Source: Desulforhabdus sp. TSK (GTDB lineage Bacteria > Desulfobacterota > Syntrophobacteria > Syntrophobacterales > Syntrophobacteraceae). From it: a DNA stretch of 64,000 bases. The notes beneath the pieces are model-generated. The model saw only the letters and a program-made list of their open reading frames with translations, made no database searches and was not told the DNA's origin. Position 1 is the first letter of the stretch. Each line of letters starts with the position of its first letter. Location: contig NZ_BQXM01000002.1 of NCBI RefSeq assembly GCF_022836495.1, forward strand, positions 62,001 through 126,000, read 5' to 3'. The position numbers were made by a program, and so were the translations under genes. Below are positions 1 through 9,120 of this stretch, piece by piece.

Positions 1-662
1 GCGTGGGGATACTGGGGGGAACCTTCGATCCCGTACACATCGGGCACCTCAGGGCGGCGGAGGAAACGGCGGAGGCATTGGGCCTGGAGACGCTTCTTTT
101 CATTCCGGCCGCCGACCCCCCCCACAAGACGGGAAAGAGGGTGCAGCCGTACCTGCATCGGCGGCGCATGTTGGAGCTGTCCCTGGAGGGGCATCCCTTC
201 TTTCGGATCTCGGACATCGAGCAGCAGATGCAGGGCAAATCCTATTCCGTCCTGACTTTGCGCAAATTGCGCCGGGAAGTCCTTCCGGATGCGCAGCTTT
301 ACTTCCTGGTGGGCCTCGACGCTTTCCTGGAGCTGAACACCTGGTGGCACTACCGGGAGCTCTTCCAGCTGGCCCACTTGGCGGTGCTGCGCAGACCCGG
401 CTACGATGAGCGTCGGATGGCTGATTTTTTGACGCAGAACGTGTCGTCTTTGTACGTTGGGGACGCCTGTCATGCCCGGTTTGACCATCCTGAGCTCTGT
501 TCCGTTCACTACCTCCACAACACTCACCTGGAAATTTCTTCAACCCGTATCCGGAGGCTCTTTCAGGATGGGCGGTCCATCCGGTATCTGGTTCTCCCCG
601 GGGTGATGGGTTATATTCAAGCCAATCAATTATATTGTTCAGAAAGAACGATCTTTTCATGA
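1..662 (+). CDS. nadD: Nicotinate-nucleotide adenylyltransferase (5' end cut by window)
   Basis: Transfers AMP from ATP to nicotinate mononucleotide, giving deamido-NAD in the cytosol during NAD synthesis. The first visible residues hold the nucleotidyltransferase signature GGTFDPVHIGH, and a family ISSTRIR motif lies near residue 180. About 219 residues are visible, essentially full length for the family. A GTG at position 3 could be read as a start, but relatives usually have a residue or two before the equivalent glycine, so I treat the gene as truncated at the window edge. The ribosome-silencing gene rsfS follows after 18 bases, a common nadD-rsfS pairing. Another NAD-pathway gene, nadA, lies near 62 kb. 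Confidence 0.93.
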   Translation, partial: VGILGGTFDPVHIGHLRAAEETAEALGLETLLFIPAADPPHKTGKRVQPYLHRRRMLELSLEGHPFFRISDIEQQMQGKSYSVLTLRKLRREVLPDAQLYFLVGLDAFLELNTWWHYRELFQLAHLAVLRRPGYDERRMADFLTQNVSSLYVGDACHARFDHPELCSVHYLHNTHLEISSTRIRRLFQDGRSIRYLVLPGVMGYIQANQLYCSERTIFS

Positions 663-680
663 GGAGAGGAAGCAAAGTCT

Positions 681-1106
681 ATGCTGGAAGCGGAAACGGA
701 GGGGCAGGTAAAGCCGGCCAGGGAAAGCCTGAAAAAGTCGGGGAAGGAGATGAGCGCCAGGGAGAAAGCCCTGCTGTGTGCTCGGGTGGGCGCGGAGTAC
801 AAGGCGCTCGATCTGGTCGTCCTGGAAGTGTCCCCGTTCACGTCGTTTGCAGATTACTTCATCATTGCCAGCGGAAAATCGAGCCGGCAGGTTCAGGGAA
901 TTGCCGACAATCTGGAAAAAAATCTTCGAGAACACGGGATCAAGCCGCTGGGTGTGGAAGGACGGGGGGAAGGGCAGTGGGTTTTGATGGATTACGGGGA
1001 CGTGATCCTGCATATTTTTTACGAGCCCATTCGTCATTTCTATGACCTGGAGAGTCTTTGGTCCGAAGCGGCAAGAATTCCCTGGGAGCAGGACCTGCAA
1101 TCCTGA
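681..1106 (+). CDS. rsfS: Ribosome silencing factor RsfS
   Basis: RsfS binds ribosomal protein uL14 on the large subunit and blocks subunit joining when nutrients are low. The 141-residue protein matches the family over its last ~115 residues: the core motif SFADYFIIASGKSSRQ, then GEGQWVLMDYGDVILHIF and the closing FYDLESLW. The first ~25 residues are a polar extension that many relatives lack. An internal ATG at 750 could be the start instead, but its purine-rich stretch abuts the codon, while the ATG at 681 has GGAGAGGAAG upstream at a looser distance. It lies directly downstream of nadD, as in many bacteria. Confidence 0.92.
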   Translation: MLEAETEGQVKPARESLKKSGKEMSAREKALLCARVGAEYKALDLVVLEVSPFTSFADYFIIASGKSSRQVQGIADNLEKNLREHGIKPLGVEGRGEGQWVLMDYGDVILHIFYEPIRHFYDLESLWSEAARIPWEQDLQS

Positions 1107-1122
1107 GGGGACGAACGAAGGA

Positions 1123-2583
1123 ATGTGTATGTGTTTTCTCCGGTGCTTTTCGATGCGGTGGCGTCGCTGGATAGCCGTGGCAACCCTGGCTTCTTTCTGC
1201 TGGGCGGTGGGAGGGCTGGCTCCCGGTCGCAGCTGGGCTCTCAGTCTCTCCGAGGAAAAAGAGCTTGGAGAAAAGCTCCTGGAAAAGATCCGGGAGGTGC
1301 TGCCCCTGGTGGAGGACGGGGAAATCTTTACGTATGTCCAGGCCGTAGGGAATCGCATCGTCAAGCAAATGGGGACGACCTCCTACGACTACAAATTTTT
1401 CGTGGTGGATCAGCCGGTTCCCAATGCCTTTGCCATTCCGGGAGGGAATATCTTCATTTACCGGGGCATCATGGAGCTGATGAGCTCCGAAGGCGAATTG
1501 GCCAGTATTCTTGCTCATGAGCTGGCGCATATCGAGGCCCGCCACATTTACCGGCGCATCGAAGACAGTCGTATGGTCAATGTGGCGGCCATTGCCGGTA
1601 TGCTGGCGGGGATCCTGCTCGGGGGGGGAGAGGCCGCACAGGCTGTCGTCATGGGGAGCCTGGCCGGGGCCAAGAGCTTTGAGCTCAAATACAGCCGGGA
1701 CAATGAAACAGAGGCCGATCAGCTGGGATTCCGATATTTTTGCGCGGCGGGGTATCCTCCCGAGGATATGGCAAGCATCATGCAAAAGATGGCCCAGGGG
1801 AGCTGGCGCAGCGGCGGCTCCAGGATACCGTCTTATCTGTCCACCCACCCTGCCTTGGGGGAGCGTGTACAGTATCTGAATGAACTTGCGGCGCAGCAGC
1901 GGAAAAAGATGGGGAAAAAGGGGACTCCCACGATCAATACAGGTGATTTTCCCGTCATGCAGGCGGCTCTCGTCGCCCAATACGGCGACCCACGGGCCGC
2001 GCAGGCCCGCTTTCAGGAAGGGGTACAAAAAGGGGATACGGCGGCGCTCTACGGAATGGGCACACTCCATCTGCGGCAGGGGAACGTCAAGGAGGCCCTC
2101 CCGCTTCTTCAGCAGGCTGCACGCGGGAATTCGGCCAATCCCTTCATCCTCAGCACTCTCGGATCGGCCTATATCCGGGCCGGGCAGCCCCTGGAGGCGC
2201 GGAAAGTCCTCGAGTCGGCGCTGCTGCTGGAACCTTCGGCCTTTATCGCTCATTTCCGGCTGGCTCTGGTCTTGCAAGATCTGGGAGAGAAGGATCTGGC
2301 CCTGGAGCACCTGCAGCAAATCAGCGATATGGCTCCCATATTTCCGGAAATCGATTATCGCCTGGGGGTGCTCCTGGGGCAGATGAATCGCCTGGGACCC
2401 GCGCACCTTCACCTGGGGCGCTATTACGAACGGAAGCAGGATTGGAGCCTGGCATTGTTTCATTACGAAAAGGCGAGAGCGCTGTTGCGGGAATCGCCCG
2501 ACAAGATGCAGGATCTCGATAAGACCTTGAAGGAAGTGGAAAAGAAAAAGAAGGAAGCTCAGTGGAGGAATGTTCGAAAATGA
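1123..2583 (+). CDS. M48 family exported metalloprotease with TPR repeats (BepA-like)
   Basis: Zinc metalloprotease expected to act in the periplasm on outer-membrane assembly or quality control, as BepA does. An Arg-rich N-terminus and hydrophobic stretch at about residues 10-37 look like a signal peptide. The zinc site is HELAH at residues 132-136, with the downstream glutamate in an ETEADQLG motif near 197. Residues ~290-470 form TPR-like helical repeats. I chose the ATG at 1123 because it starts just before the signal peptide; a longer reading from 1042 would overlap rsfS and add an unlikely leader. The ATG at 1129 is equally possible. The exact substrate cannot be read from sequence. Confidence 0.88.
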   Translation: MCMCFLRCFSMRWRRWIAVATLASFCWAVGGLAPGRSWALSLSEEKELGEKLLEKIREVLPLVEDGEIFTYVQAVGNRIVKQMGTTSYDYKFFVVDQPVPNAFAIPGGNIFIYRGIMELMSSEGELASILAHELAHIEARHIYRRIEDSRMVNVAAIAGMLAGILLGGGEAAQAVVMGSLAGAKSFELKYSRDNETEADQLGFRYFCAAGYPPEDMASIMQKMAQGSWRSGGSRIPSYLSTHPALGERVQYLNELAAQQRKKMGKKGTPTINTGDFPVMQAALVAQYGDPRAAQARFQEGVQKGDTAALYGMGTLHLRQGNVKEALPLLQQAARGNSANPFILSTLGSAYIRAGQPLEARKVLESALLLEPSAFIAHFRLALVLQDLGEKDLALEHLQQISDMAPIFPEIDYRLGVLLGQMNRLGPAHLHLGRYYERKQDWSLALFHYEKARALLRESPDKMQDLDKTLKEVEKKKKEAQWRNVRK

Positions 2584-2696
2584 TTCGGTATGAGCTCTTT
2601 TGGGAGATGCAGACGCGCTGCCCGCAGGCTCCATGTGGTTCGCTCTGTTCTTTTTCGATTTTTTGATATCGTTTTGGGAGGCAGGATACTGAGACC

Positions 2697-4139
2697 ATGC
2701 TGAGTGAAACGTCGAGATTCAGAATGTTTTGGATTCTTGGTCTGCTGGGCCTTTTCATCTCTTTGCTGGCCGGTCTGGCCGGGTATTTTCCCTGGCTCCA
2801 GTCGCTGTGCACCGGCTTTGGCGGAGGCTGCAAAGAAACGGTGGAGGTGTCTCTGCTCTATCTGCCCCTGTGGGTGTGGGGGGCGGGATTCTATCTAGTG
2901 CTGACGCTGTCGGCCCTGCGCTTCAGAGGATGGCTCCCCTGGGTGCTTGCCGCCGGGATCGGCGTGGAAATCGCCCTCGTCTGGTTCATGATTTCCTTGA
3001 AGATGCTTTGCATCATTTGCGTGGGCAATTTTCTCGTTCTGGTGCTCCTATTTATCGTGGCCGCATCGACGCTGCAGTTCTGGCAGACAGTCTCCATCGT
3101 GCAGATCTTTTTTATCGCCGGCTTTTTTATCCTTTCCCATGAAAACAAAGGGATGGGGTCTCATGGATCCCCGGCCGAGAATGGGCTTCGCGTGGTGGCG
3201 CGCATCGGGGAGGAAGTCATCACGCGCCAGGAACTGGAAGGGCCCTTGAACGCCAGGATTTTTCCCATGGAACAGGAAGTCTATCGCTTGAAGCGAGAGC
3301 GCCTCGATGAACTGATCCGGGAAAAACTGCTGGAGAAGGCCGCACAGGAGCAGGGTGTTCCGCCGGAGAAATTTATCGAGGCCAACGTTTTGAACAAACC
3401 CATCGAGGTGAGTGACGAGGAAATCGAGGGATACCAGCAGGAAAACGCGGAACGGCTGAAGTCCTGGAGGGGATCGCCGGAGGAGCTCAGAGGGCGGATC
3501 AAGGGCTATCTGGAGCAGCTCAAAAAGATTCAGCAGGTCAAAGAATATGCAAGGACTCTGGAGCCCAGGTACGGTGTGACGGTGCTTCTCGAGGAGCCGA
3601 AACCGGTCCTCACCCAGGTGGACCTGGAGGGAAGCCCCTCCCTGGGGCCGGATGACGCAAAGATCCTGGTGGTGGAATATTCCGATTATCAGTGCTCGGC
3701 CTGCCGGAGCAGCCATGGGGTCGTCCGACAGATCCGGGAGGCTTTCGCCGGCAAGATTCGTTGGGTTTTTAAAGACCTGCCCCTGAAAATGCACAAGGAT
3801 GCCAAGAAGGCGGCTCAAGCGGCGCACTGTGCGGCAGAACAAAACAAATTCTGGGAATATCAGGATATTTTATACACTACTCCCGATGGACTTGGGCAGG
3901 AGCAGTTGGAGAAAGCTGCGGTGCAGGTGGGGCTGGCCCCCGAAGCCTTCCGACAGTGCCTTGAAAGCGGCAGGCATGCCGAGGCCATAGAACGGGAGGT
4001 CGCGGAGGCGAAAAAGGTGGGCATCGAGAGTACGCCGTCCTTCATCATCAATGGCAAGATCATTGTGGGGGGGCCCAGTTTCGAGGGGTTCAAGCAGTAC
4101 ATCGAGGAAGAACTGAAAGCCGTTCAGGCGGGGTCCTGA
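2697..4139 (+). CDS. VKOR / SurA-N-like / DsbA-like thioredoxin fusion protein
   Basis: A 480-residue membrane protein joining three modules. Residues 1-150 are a vitamin K epoxide reductase (VKOR) type domain with several membrane helices, a loop cysteine pair (C38, C45) and the quinone-linked pair CIIC (105-108). Residues ~165-310 are charged and helical, resembling the N-terminal domain of SurA/PpiD-type chaperones. Residues ~315-478 are a DsbA-like thioredoxin fold with the active site CSAC at 333-336 and the cis-Pro motif STPSF. VKOR domains reoxidise thioredoxin-like partners, so this looks like a self-contained periplasmic disulfide-forming machine with a substrate-holding middle. The role of the middle module is inference. 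The gene stands alone between the M48 protease and serA. Confidence 0.87.
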   Translation: MLSETSRFRMFWILGLLGLFISLLAGLAGYFPWLQSLCTGFGGGCKETVEVSLLYLPLWVWGAGFYLVLTLSALRFRGWLPWVLAAGIGVEIALVWFMISLKMLCIICVGNFLVLVLLFIVAASTLQFWQTVSIVQIFFIAGFFILSHENKGMGSHGSPAENGLRVVARIGEEVITRQELEGPLNARIFPMEQEVYRLKRERLDELIREKLLEKAAQEQGVPPEKFIEANVLNKPIEVSDEEIEGYQQENAERLKSWRGSPEELRGRIKGYLEQLKKIQQVKEYARTLEPRYGVTVLLEEPKPVLTQVDLEGSPSLGPDDAKILVVEYSDYQCSACRSSHGVVRQIREAFAGKIRWVFKDLPLKMHKDAKKAAQAAHCAAEQNKFWEYQDILYTTPDGLGQEQLEKAAVQVGLAPEAFRQCLESGRHAEAIEREVAEAKKVGIESTPSFIINGKIIVGGPSFEGFKQYIEEELKAVQAGS

Positions 4140-4247
4140 TGGTTCCGAAGGGTTTGGCAGGGCATGTGCTGAAGGCTCTGCGTGGGGTGGCATCAAAAAT
4201 ACTGAGCATTGTTCTACGTTTGAGTGTCTGAGCCGTGGTTTTAGCTC

Positions 4248-4277
4248 TTGACGACTGATTCCCTGTGGTGCTAGCGT
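4248..4277 (+). promoter_or_regulatory. Possible sigma-70 promoter of serA
   Basis: TTGACG and TAGCGT are separated by 18 bases, with a TG two bases before the -10 box. This lies about 110 bases upstream of the serA start, in an otherwise empty 244-base gap. The -10 match is only moderate. Confidence 0.3.
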
Positions 4278-4383
4278 AACCGTTTCAGTGTTTCAAATTT
4301 CCTGAGATGTTCGAATCTTTTTTTAAAATCAAATAGGTTACGGAGAAATTTTAGCCAATTTCATAGGGGGTCAGGAGGAATAG

Positions 4384-5964
4384 ATGAAAGTTTTGGTCAG
4401 TGACAATCTGGCGGACTCGGGTGTCGAAAAACTGATGAACATTCCTGAGTTCGAAGTGGAAGTGAATACCAGCCTCACCACGGAGGAATTTCGCCAGATC
4501 ATCAAGGAATATGACGCACTGGTCATTCGGAGCGCCACGAAGGTGACCGCCGACGTGATCGAGGCGGCCGACCATTTGAAGGTGATCGCGCGGGCCGGGA
4601 TAGGCCTTGACAATGTGGACATCGAGGCCGCCAGCAAGCGGGGCATCGTGGTCATGAATACCCCCGAAGGGAACGTGATCACCACGGCCGAGCACACCAT
4701 CGCCATGATGCTGTCCCTGAGCCGCAACATTCCCCAGGCGACGCGGTCCCTCAAAGAGGGGAAGTGGGAAAAGAAGCGCTTCAGAGGCAGGGAGGTTTTC
4801 AACAAGGCCCTGGGAATCATCGGTGTGGGGCGCATCGGGCGTGTCGTGGCCGATCGCGCCAAGGGGCTCAAGATGAACGTGATCGCCTACGATCCCTACA
4901 TCAGCAAGGAAGTCATCGATAGAATGGGGATCGAAGGGGTGCAGCTGGATGAGCTCTTTGCCCGTGCAGACTATATCACCGTGCATACCCCCATGACGCA
5001 GGAAACCCGAAACATCATCAATGCCGACGCCTTCGCCAAAATGAAGAAGGGGGTTTACATCCTGAACTGCGCCCGGGGCGGGATCGTCAACGAGGCAGAC
5101 CTGCTCAAGGCCATCGAATCCGGGATTGTGGCGGGAGCGGCCATGGATGTGTTTGTCGTGGAACCTCCCAAAGACAACCCGTTGCTTGCCCTGGATCAGG
5201 TGATCGCTACGCCGCATTTGGGGGCTTCGACGGATGAAGCGCAGGAAAACGTGGCCATCGCGGTGGCCGACCAGGTGATCGACTACCTGTTGCGCGGTAC
5301 CATTCGCAATGCCGTCAATGCTCCCAACATCGACGGCGCTGTGCTGGCCCGCCTGCGTCCTTACCTGACGCTTGCCGAAAAACTGGGGAGTATGGTGGCC
5401 CAGATTACGGGTGGCGCCATACAGGAAATTTCCATAGAATATGTGGGCGAGGTCACCAAGGAAGATACCCAGCCGCTCACCATATCGATTCTCAAAGGTC
5501 TGCTGACCCCCATCCTCGGCGATATGGTCAACTTTGTGAATGTGCCCGTCATTGTCAAGGAGCGCAACATCAAGGTGACCGAATCCATGCGGAAGGAAGC
5601 GGAAGATTTTACGACTCTCATCAGCCTCTCGGTGAAGACGTCCGAGGAGCAGAACGTCGTTTCCGGGACAATCTTCGGCAAAAAGGATCCGCGCATTGTC
5701 AGGATCAATGATTTCCGCCTGGAAGCCGCCATGGAAGGCAATGTCTGCGTCATCTACAATATCGACACTCCGGGGACGATCGGGGCCATCGGTACCTGTC
5801 TGGGACGGCACAGGATCAACATTTCCATGATGGATGTCGGGCAGGTCCTGGAACGGGGCCAGAATATCATTTTCCTCCAGACCGATATCCCTGTTCCCAA
5901 AGAGGTTGTGCAAGAGCTGCTGGCCATGGACAACGTCAATGTGGTGCAGACCGTTAAACTCTGA
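4384..5964 (+). CDS. serA: D-3-phosphoglycerate dehydrogenase
   Basis: Oxidises 3-phosphoglycerate to 3-phosphohydroxypyruvate with NAD, the first step of serine synthesis in the cytosol. The 526 residues give the long form of the enzyme: an N-terminal substrate domain, a Rossmann domain with GVGRIGR near residue 142, the catalytic arginine in CARGGIVNE, the catalytic histidine in PHLGAST, an intervening allosteric substrate-binding domain, and a C-terminal ACT domain from about residue 455 beginning around DTPGTIG. ACT domains of this enzyme usually bind L-serine for feedback inhibition. The start has AGGAGG about 4 bases upstream. A DUF1844 gene follows after 22 bases. Confidence 0.96.
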   Translation: MKVLVSDNLADSGVEKLMNIPEFEVEVNTSLTTEEFRQIIKEYDALVIRSATKVTADVIEAADHLKVIARAGIGLDNVDIEAASKRGIVVMNTPEGNVITTAEHTIAMMLSLSRNIPQATRSLKEGKWEKKRFRGREVFNKALGIIGVGRIGRVVADRAKGLKMNVIAYDPYISKEVIDRMGIEGVQLDELFARADYITVHTPMTQETRNIINADAFAKMKKGVYILNCARGGIVNEADLLKAIESGIVAGAAMDVFVVEPPKDNPLLALDQVIATPHLGASTDEAQENVAIAVADQVIDYLLRGTIRNAVNAPNIDGAVLARLRPYLTLAEKLGSMVAQITGGAIQEISIEYVGEVTKEDTQPLTISILKGLLTPILGDMVNFVNVPVIVKERNIKVTESMRKEAEDFTTLISLSVKTSEEQNVVSGTIFGKKDPRIVRINDFRLEAAMEGNVCVIYNIDTPGTIGAIGTCLGRHRINISMMDVGQVLERGQNIIFLQTDIPVPKEVVQELLAMDNVNVVQTVKL

Positions 5965-5986
5965 TGCGTGGGGAAGGAGGGCAAAT

Positions 5987-6421
5987 ATGGCAGAGAAAGA
6001 AGAAGACAAAGGTTTTGTCGTGAAAGATCGCCGAACGTTTTCTCTGGATGAGGCTGAGGCCGTTCAGGAGCCCTCTGGAGAAAGGGCGGAGGCCCCGAAG
6101 GATGCCGAGGAAGAGAAGGCGAAGGCTGAGTTCCGGGAGGCTTCGCGCAGGGACGAGCAGGCCCGTCCTCCCCTCCCTGAAGTGTCGCTGTCGACTTTTG
6201 TGTTTTCTCTCAGCTCTTCGGCCCTGGTTCACCTGGGTGAGATCCCGGAGCCGGATACCCAGAGAGTGCACGTGGATCTGCCCATGGCCAAACAGATCAT
6301 CGACACCCTGGGGATGTTGCAGGAAAAGACCCGGGGAAACCTGGATGCGGACGAGGACCATCTCCTGAAGACGGTGCTCTACGATCTAAGATTACGGTAT
6401 GTTCAGAAGAGCAATCGGTAA
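5987..6421 (+). CDS. DUF1844 domain-containing protein
   Basis: Protein of 144 residues with no known enzymatic role. The first ~75 residues are highly charged and look disordered. The conserved DUF1844 part follows: LSTFVFSLSSSALVHLGEI, then a helical segment with LPMAKQIIDTLGMLQEKT and the ending LYDLRLRYV. The ATG at 5987 has GGAAGGAGG upstream; a longer reading from 5834 would overlap serA and is rejected. It sits between serA and ispE, and in related genomes it often accompanies housekeeping genes. I cannot assign a function. Confidence 0.85.
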   Translation: MAEKEEDKGFVVKDRRTFSLDEAEAVQEPSGERAEAPKDAEEEKAKAEFREASRRDEQARPPLPEVSLSTFVFSLSSSALVHLGEIPEPDTQRVHVDLPMAKQIIDTLGMLQEKTRGNLDADEDHLLKTVLYDLRLRYVQKSNR

Positions 6422-6442
6422 GACGGGGGCAGAGGACATGAG

Positions 6443-7318
6443 GTGGGGCGGTTGAATCTTTCCATCGATGTTCCTGGCAAAATCAACCTTTGGCTCGAAG
6501 TGCTGCGGAGGCGGCCCGATGGCTACCATGAGCTCTCCAGCCTCATGCTGCCCATCAGCGTGTATGACCGGCTGGAAATCAGTCTGCAGAGCCATTCAGG
6601 GATCGAGCTGGAGTGTGACCATCCCGACGTACCGTCCGACGCGGGCAACCTGGCCTGGAAGGCTGCCGAATCCTGGATCCGAGCCACAGGGTGGAAAGGA
6701 GGGGTGCATCTCCACCTGTCCAAATCCATCCCCGTGGGGGCAGGGCTGGGAGGGGGCAGTGCGGATGCCGCGGCAGTTTTGAAAGGCATGAACCGACTGA
6801 TGGAGGATCGCCTCCCCAAGGAAAGGCTCTACCAACTGGCCGGGGAGCTGGGAGCGGATGTTCCGTTCTTCCTGGACGGGCGTCCGGCACTGGCGACGGG
6901 GATTGGCGAAAGGCTGCGGGATGTGGAAGGTGTTCCTCCCTACCCCCTGGTGCTCCTCAAGCCTTCTGTTTCCGTTTCTACCCGCTGGGTGTACCAAAGT
7001 TTAAAGTTGACAAGAGGGGAAAGCCACATTAAACTCGCGTCGTTTTTGACTCTCCCCTGGCGGCTGCAAGAAGTCATGATCAATGATCTCGAAACCGTGA
7101 CCTTAAACGCATATCCCGTACTGGTGGACATGAAGGCGTGGCTGCTCCGTCAGGGAGCGCTGGGAGCCCTCATGAGCGGCAGCGGGCCGACGGTTTTTGG
7201 GGTCTTCTCCGAAATGGAGGCGGCCCGGAGAGTGTCGGAACTGGCTGAAAGGGAATGGGAAGGCTGTTATTGTGCTGCCGCGGAAGTATTGAGCCATTCC
7301 GCGGTCTGTGAAAAATAG
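6443..7318 (+). CDS. ispE: 4-diphosphocytidyl-2-C-methyl-D-erythritol kinase
   Basis: ATP-dependent kinase of the non-mevalonate (MEP) isoprenoid pathway, adding a phosphate to CDP-methylerythritol. It is a GHMP-family kinase of 291 residues: the N-terminal KINLWLEV and RRPDGYHEL motifs, the phosphate loop [15 protein letters not shown] near residue 95, and the C-terminal [11 protein letters not shown] motif. I use the GTG at 6443, immediately upstream of the conserved N-terminus. A tRNA-Gln gene starts 11 bases after the stop and prs follows, a gene order often seen in Desulfobacterota. Confidence 0.95.
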   Translation: MGRLNLSIDVPGKINLWLEVLRRRPDGYHELSSLMLPISVYDRLEISLQSHSGIELECDHPDVPSDAGNLAWKAAESWIRATGWKGGVHLHLSKSIPVGAGLGGGSADAAAVLKGMNRLMEDRLPKERLYQLAGELGADVPFFLDGRPALATGIGERLRDVEGVPPYPLVLLKPSVSVSTRWVYQSLKLTRGESHIKLASFLTLPWRLQEVMINDLETVTLNAYPVLVDMKAWLLRQGALGALMSGSGPTVFGVFSEMEAARRVSELAEREWEGCYCAAAEVLSHSAVCEK

Positions 7319-7329
7319 TATTGAGCTCT

Positions 7330-7404
7330 TGGGGCGTCGCCAAGCGGTAAGGCACGGGTCTTTGGCACCCGCACTCGGAGGTTCGAATCCTCCCGCCCCA
7401 GCCA
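7330..7404 (+). tRNA. tRNA-Gln (anticodon TTG)
   Basis: A 75-base cloverleaf with acceptor arms TGGGGCG and CGCCCCA, an anticodon loop CTTTGGC reading TTG (CAA codons), a GTTCGAATC T-loop, discriminator G and an encoded CCA. It lies between ispE and prs and is probably co-transcribed with them. A short CAGTGC/GCACTG hairpin follows at 7403-7419 but has no T-run. Confidence 0.96.
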
Positions 7405-7477
7405 GTGCACTCGGCACTGTGGACCCGGAAGGCGTACGGCGTCTGCCTGCCGCGGGAAGGATGAGATCGGGTGGTGC

Positions 7478-8416
7478 ATGCAAAGCCGGCTTGTGATTCT
7501 TTCGGGCAATTCCAACCCCGATCTCGCTCGCAAAGTCTGTTCAAATCTTGGAGTGCAGCCGGCTCAGGCGCTGATCGGCCGCTTCAGTGACGGCGAAGTG
7601 CGTGTCGAGATTCAGGACAATGTCAGGGGGAAAGACGTTTACGTCGTCCAGTCGACGTCGCCGCCTGTCAATGAGAATCTCGTCGAACTGCTGGTGATGC
7701 TGGACGCCCTGAAAAGGGCTTCGCCGCGGTGCATCAATGCGGTGATTCCTTATTATGCTTACGGGCGCAAGGACAAAAAAGACAAACCGCGGGTCTCCAT
7801 CACAGCAAGGATGGTGGCGGACCTGCTGACGGTCGCCGGCGCCGCGCGGGTCATTACCGTCAATCTCCATGCGGATCAGATCCAGGGGTTTTTCGATATA
7901 CCCGTGGATCATTTGTTTGGAGAGAGAGCGCTTCTGGAAGACGTCAAGAAAAGTATGCGGGGAGATGAAGTCGTTGTTGCCCCCGATGCGGGTGGGGTGG
8001 CTCGAGCCCGAGCCTTTGCCAGTCGTCTCAACGCCGATCTGGCCATTTTGGATAGCAGGGATAAGAATCAGGCCCGTCGTTCGTTCATTGTCGGAGACGT
8101 GAAGGGGCGCCGGGTGATCATCCTGGATGATATGGTGGATACGGGGCGGACATTGCTCCGTACAGTCGAAGGCGCTGCAGCGGCCGGGGCTGCTTCCATC
8201 GTCGCCTACTGCGTCCACCCGGTCTTGTCCGGTGGGGCTGTGGAGCGGCTGGAGTCTTCTCCGCTTGAAGCGCTTACGGTGATGGATACGGTTCCTCTCT
8301 CCCGGAAGGTTTTGGCGTGGGGCAGGATACGAACGGTGAGTATCGCGCCGATACTCGCTGAGGCGATTCGCAGGGTGCATTTGGAGGAATCGGTGAGTTC
8401 CCTTTTTCATGGGTAA
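7478..8416 (+). CDS. prs: Ribose-phosphate pyrophosphokinase
   Basis: Makes 5-phosphoribosyl-1-pyrophosphate from ribose-5-phosphate and ATP, feeding nucleotide, histidine, tryptophan and NAD synthesis. The 312 residues match the class I enzyme throughout: FSDGEVRVEI near the N-terminus, the RKDKKDKPR flexible-loop segment, the LHADQIQGFFDIPVDHL region, and the PRPP-binding loop DDMVDTGRTL near residue 220. It lies between tRNA-Gln and rplY; the next gene starts about 50 bases downstream. Confidence 0.97.
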   Translation: MQSRLVILSGNSNPDLARKVCSNLGVQPAQALIGRFSDGEVRVEIQDNVRGKDVYVVQSTSPPVNENLVELLVMLDALKRASPRCINAVIPYYAYGRKDKKDKPRVSITARMVADLLTVAGAARVITVNLHADQIQGFFDIPVDHLFGERALLEDVKKSMRGDEVVVAPDAGGVARARAFASRLNADLAILDSRDKNQARRSFIVGDVKGRRVIILDDMVDTGRTLLRTVEGAAAAGAASIVAYCVHPVLSGGAVERLESSPLEALTVMDTVPLSRKVLAWGRIRTVSIAPILAEAIRRVHLEESVSSLFHG

Positions 8417-8466
8417 TGAGCACACGGGTTGCGTGTGCTTTCTCATTTTTAGGAGGCGAATGTGTC

Positions 8467-9063
8467 ATGGATGTAGAACTGGTCAGTCAGTTGAGAAGTG
8501 AAACAGGCAAGGGTGCTGCACGCAGGCTGCGCAGTCAACAGATGGTTCCGGCGATTGTGTACGGTCCAAAGATGGAGAGTGTTTCTGTGGCAGTTTCTTC
8601 CAAGCGAATGGAAAAATTGTTGCGGGACATGGGGGAAGAGAGCAGACTGTTGAGTCTTTCCATCGAAGGCGATGGCGAGCCCCGCACAAAGCAGGTGCTC
8701 ATTCGGGAGATTCAGGTCCATCCATCGCGCCGCCGGTTTCTTCATGTAGATTTTTATGAAGTGCCCATGGATCATCCCATCGTCGTGGTGGTTCCCGTCG
8801 AGCTGGTGGGGGAATCGGTCGGGGTGAAGAAGGGCGGAACAGTGGATCTCGTGCGCCGTACGGTGTCGGTGCGCTGTCTTCCGGGTGAAATTCCTGAAAA
8901 GATCGAAGTGGACATCAAGAAGTTGGATCTCGGTGGAGCCATTCATGTGGGCGATCTGGCGAAGATGGTTCCCTATGAGCTGGTGGACGACAAGCACCTC
9001 TCCATCGTGAACATCCTTGCTCCTGAGGGCGCAGCCAAGGAGGAAGAAGTAAAGAAGAAATAG
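8467..9063 (+). CDS. rplY: 50S ribosomal protein bL25 (Ctc type)
   Basis: Binds 5S rRNA in the large ribosomal subunit. The 198-residue length is the two-domain general-stress (Ctc/TL5) form, not the short E. coli type: residues ~1-90 are the 5S rRNA-binding domain with SETGKGAARRLR and the PAIVYGP motif, and residues ~95-190 are the C-terminal beta domain. The tail is charged (KEEEVKKK). I use the ATG at 8467, with AGGAGG about 11 bases upstream; an upstream reading from 8416 adds a foreign-looking leader. The gene lies between prs and pth, the classical neighbourhood of rplY. Confidence 0.95.
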   Translation: MDVELVSQLRSETGKGAARRLRSQQMVPAIVYGPKMESVSVAVSSKRMEKLLRDMGEESRLLSLSIEGDGEPRTKQVLIREIQVHPSRRRFLHVDFYEVPMDHPIVVVVPVELVGESVGVKKGGTVDLVRRTVSVRCLPGEIPEKIEVDIKKLDLGGAIHVGDLAKMVPYELVDDKHLSIVNILAPEGAAKEEEVKKK

Positions 9064-9120
9064 CGGAGGCTTCTCCTCGTGCCATGAATTTCCAGGGAGC
9101 GTTCGGAATACGGATGATCA

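Noticed and set aside
940-2634. 564-codon minus-strand frame opposite the M48 protease
   Set aside because: It mirrors the codon pattern of a clear gene on the other strand, has no family motif and overlaps several confirmed starts and stops.
7402-7420. Terminator after tRNA-Gln
   Set aside because: The CAGTGC/GCACTG stem overlaps the CCA end of the tRNA and has no T-run; prs follows closely and is probably co-transcribed.
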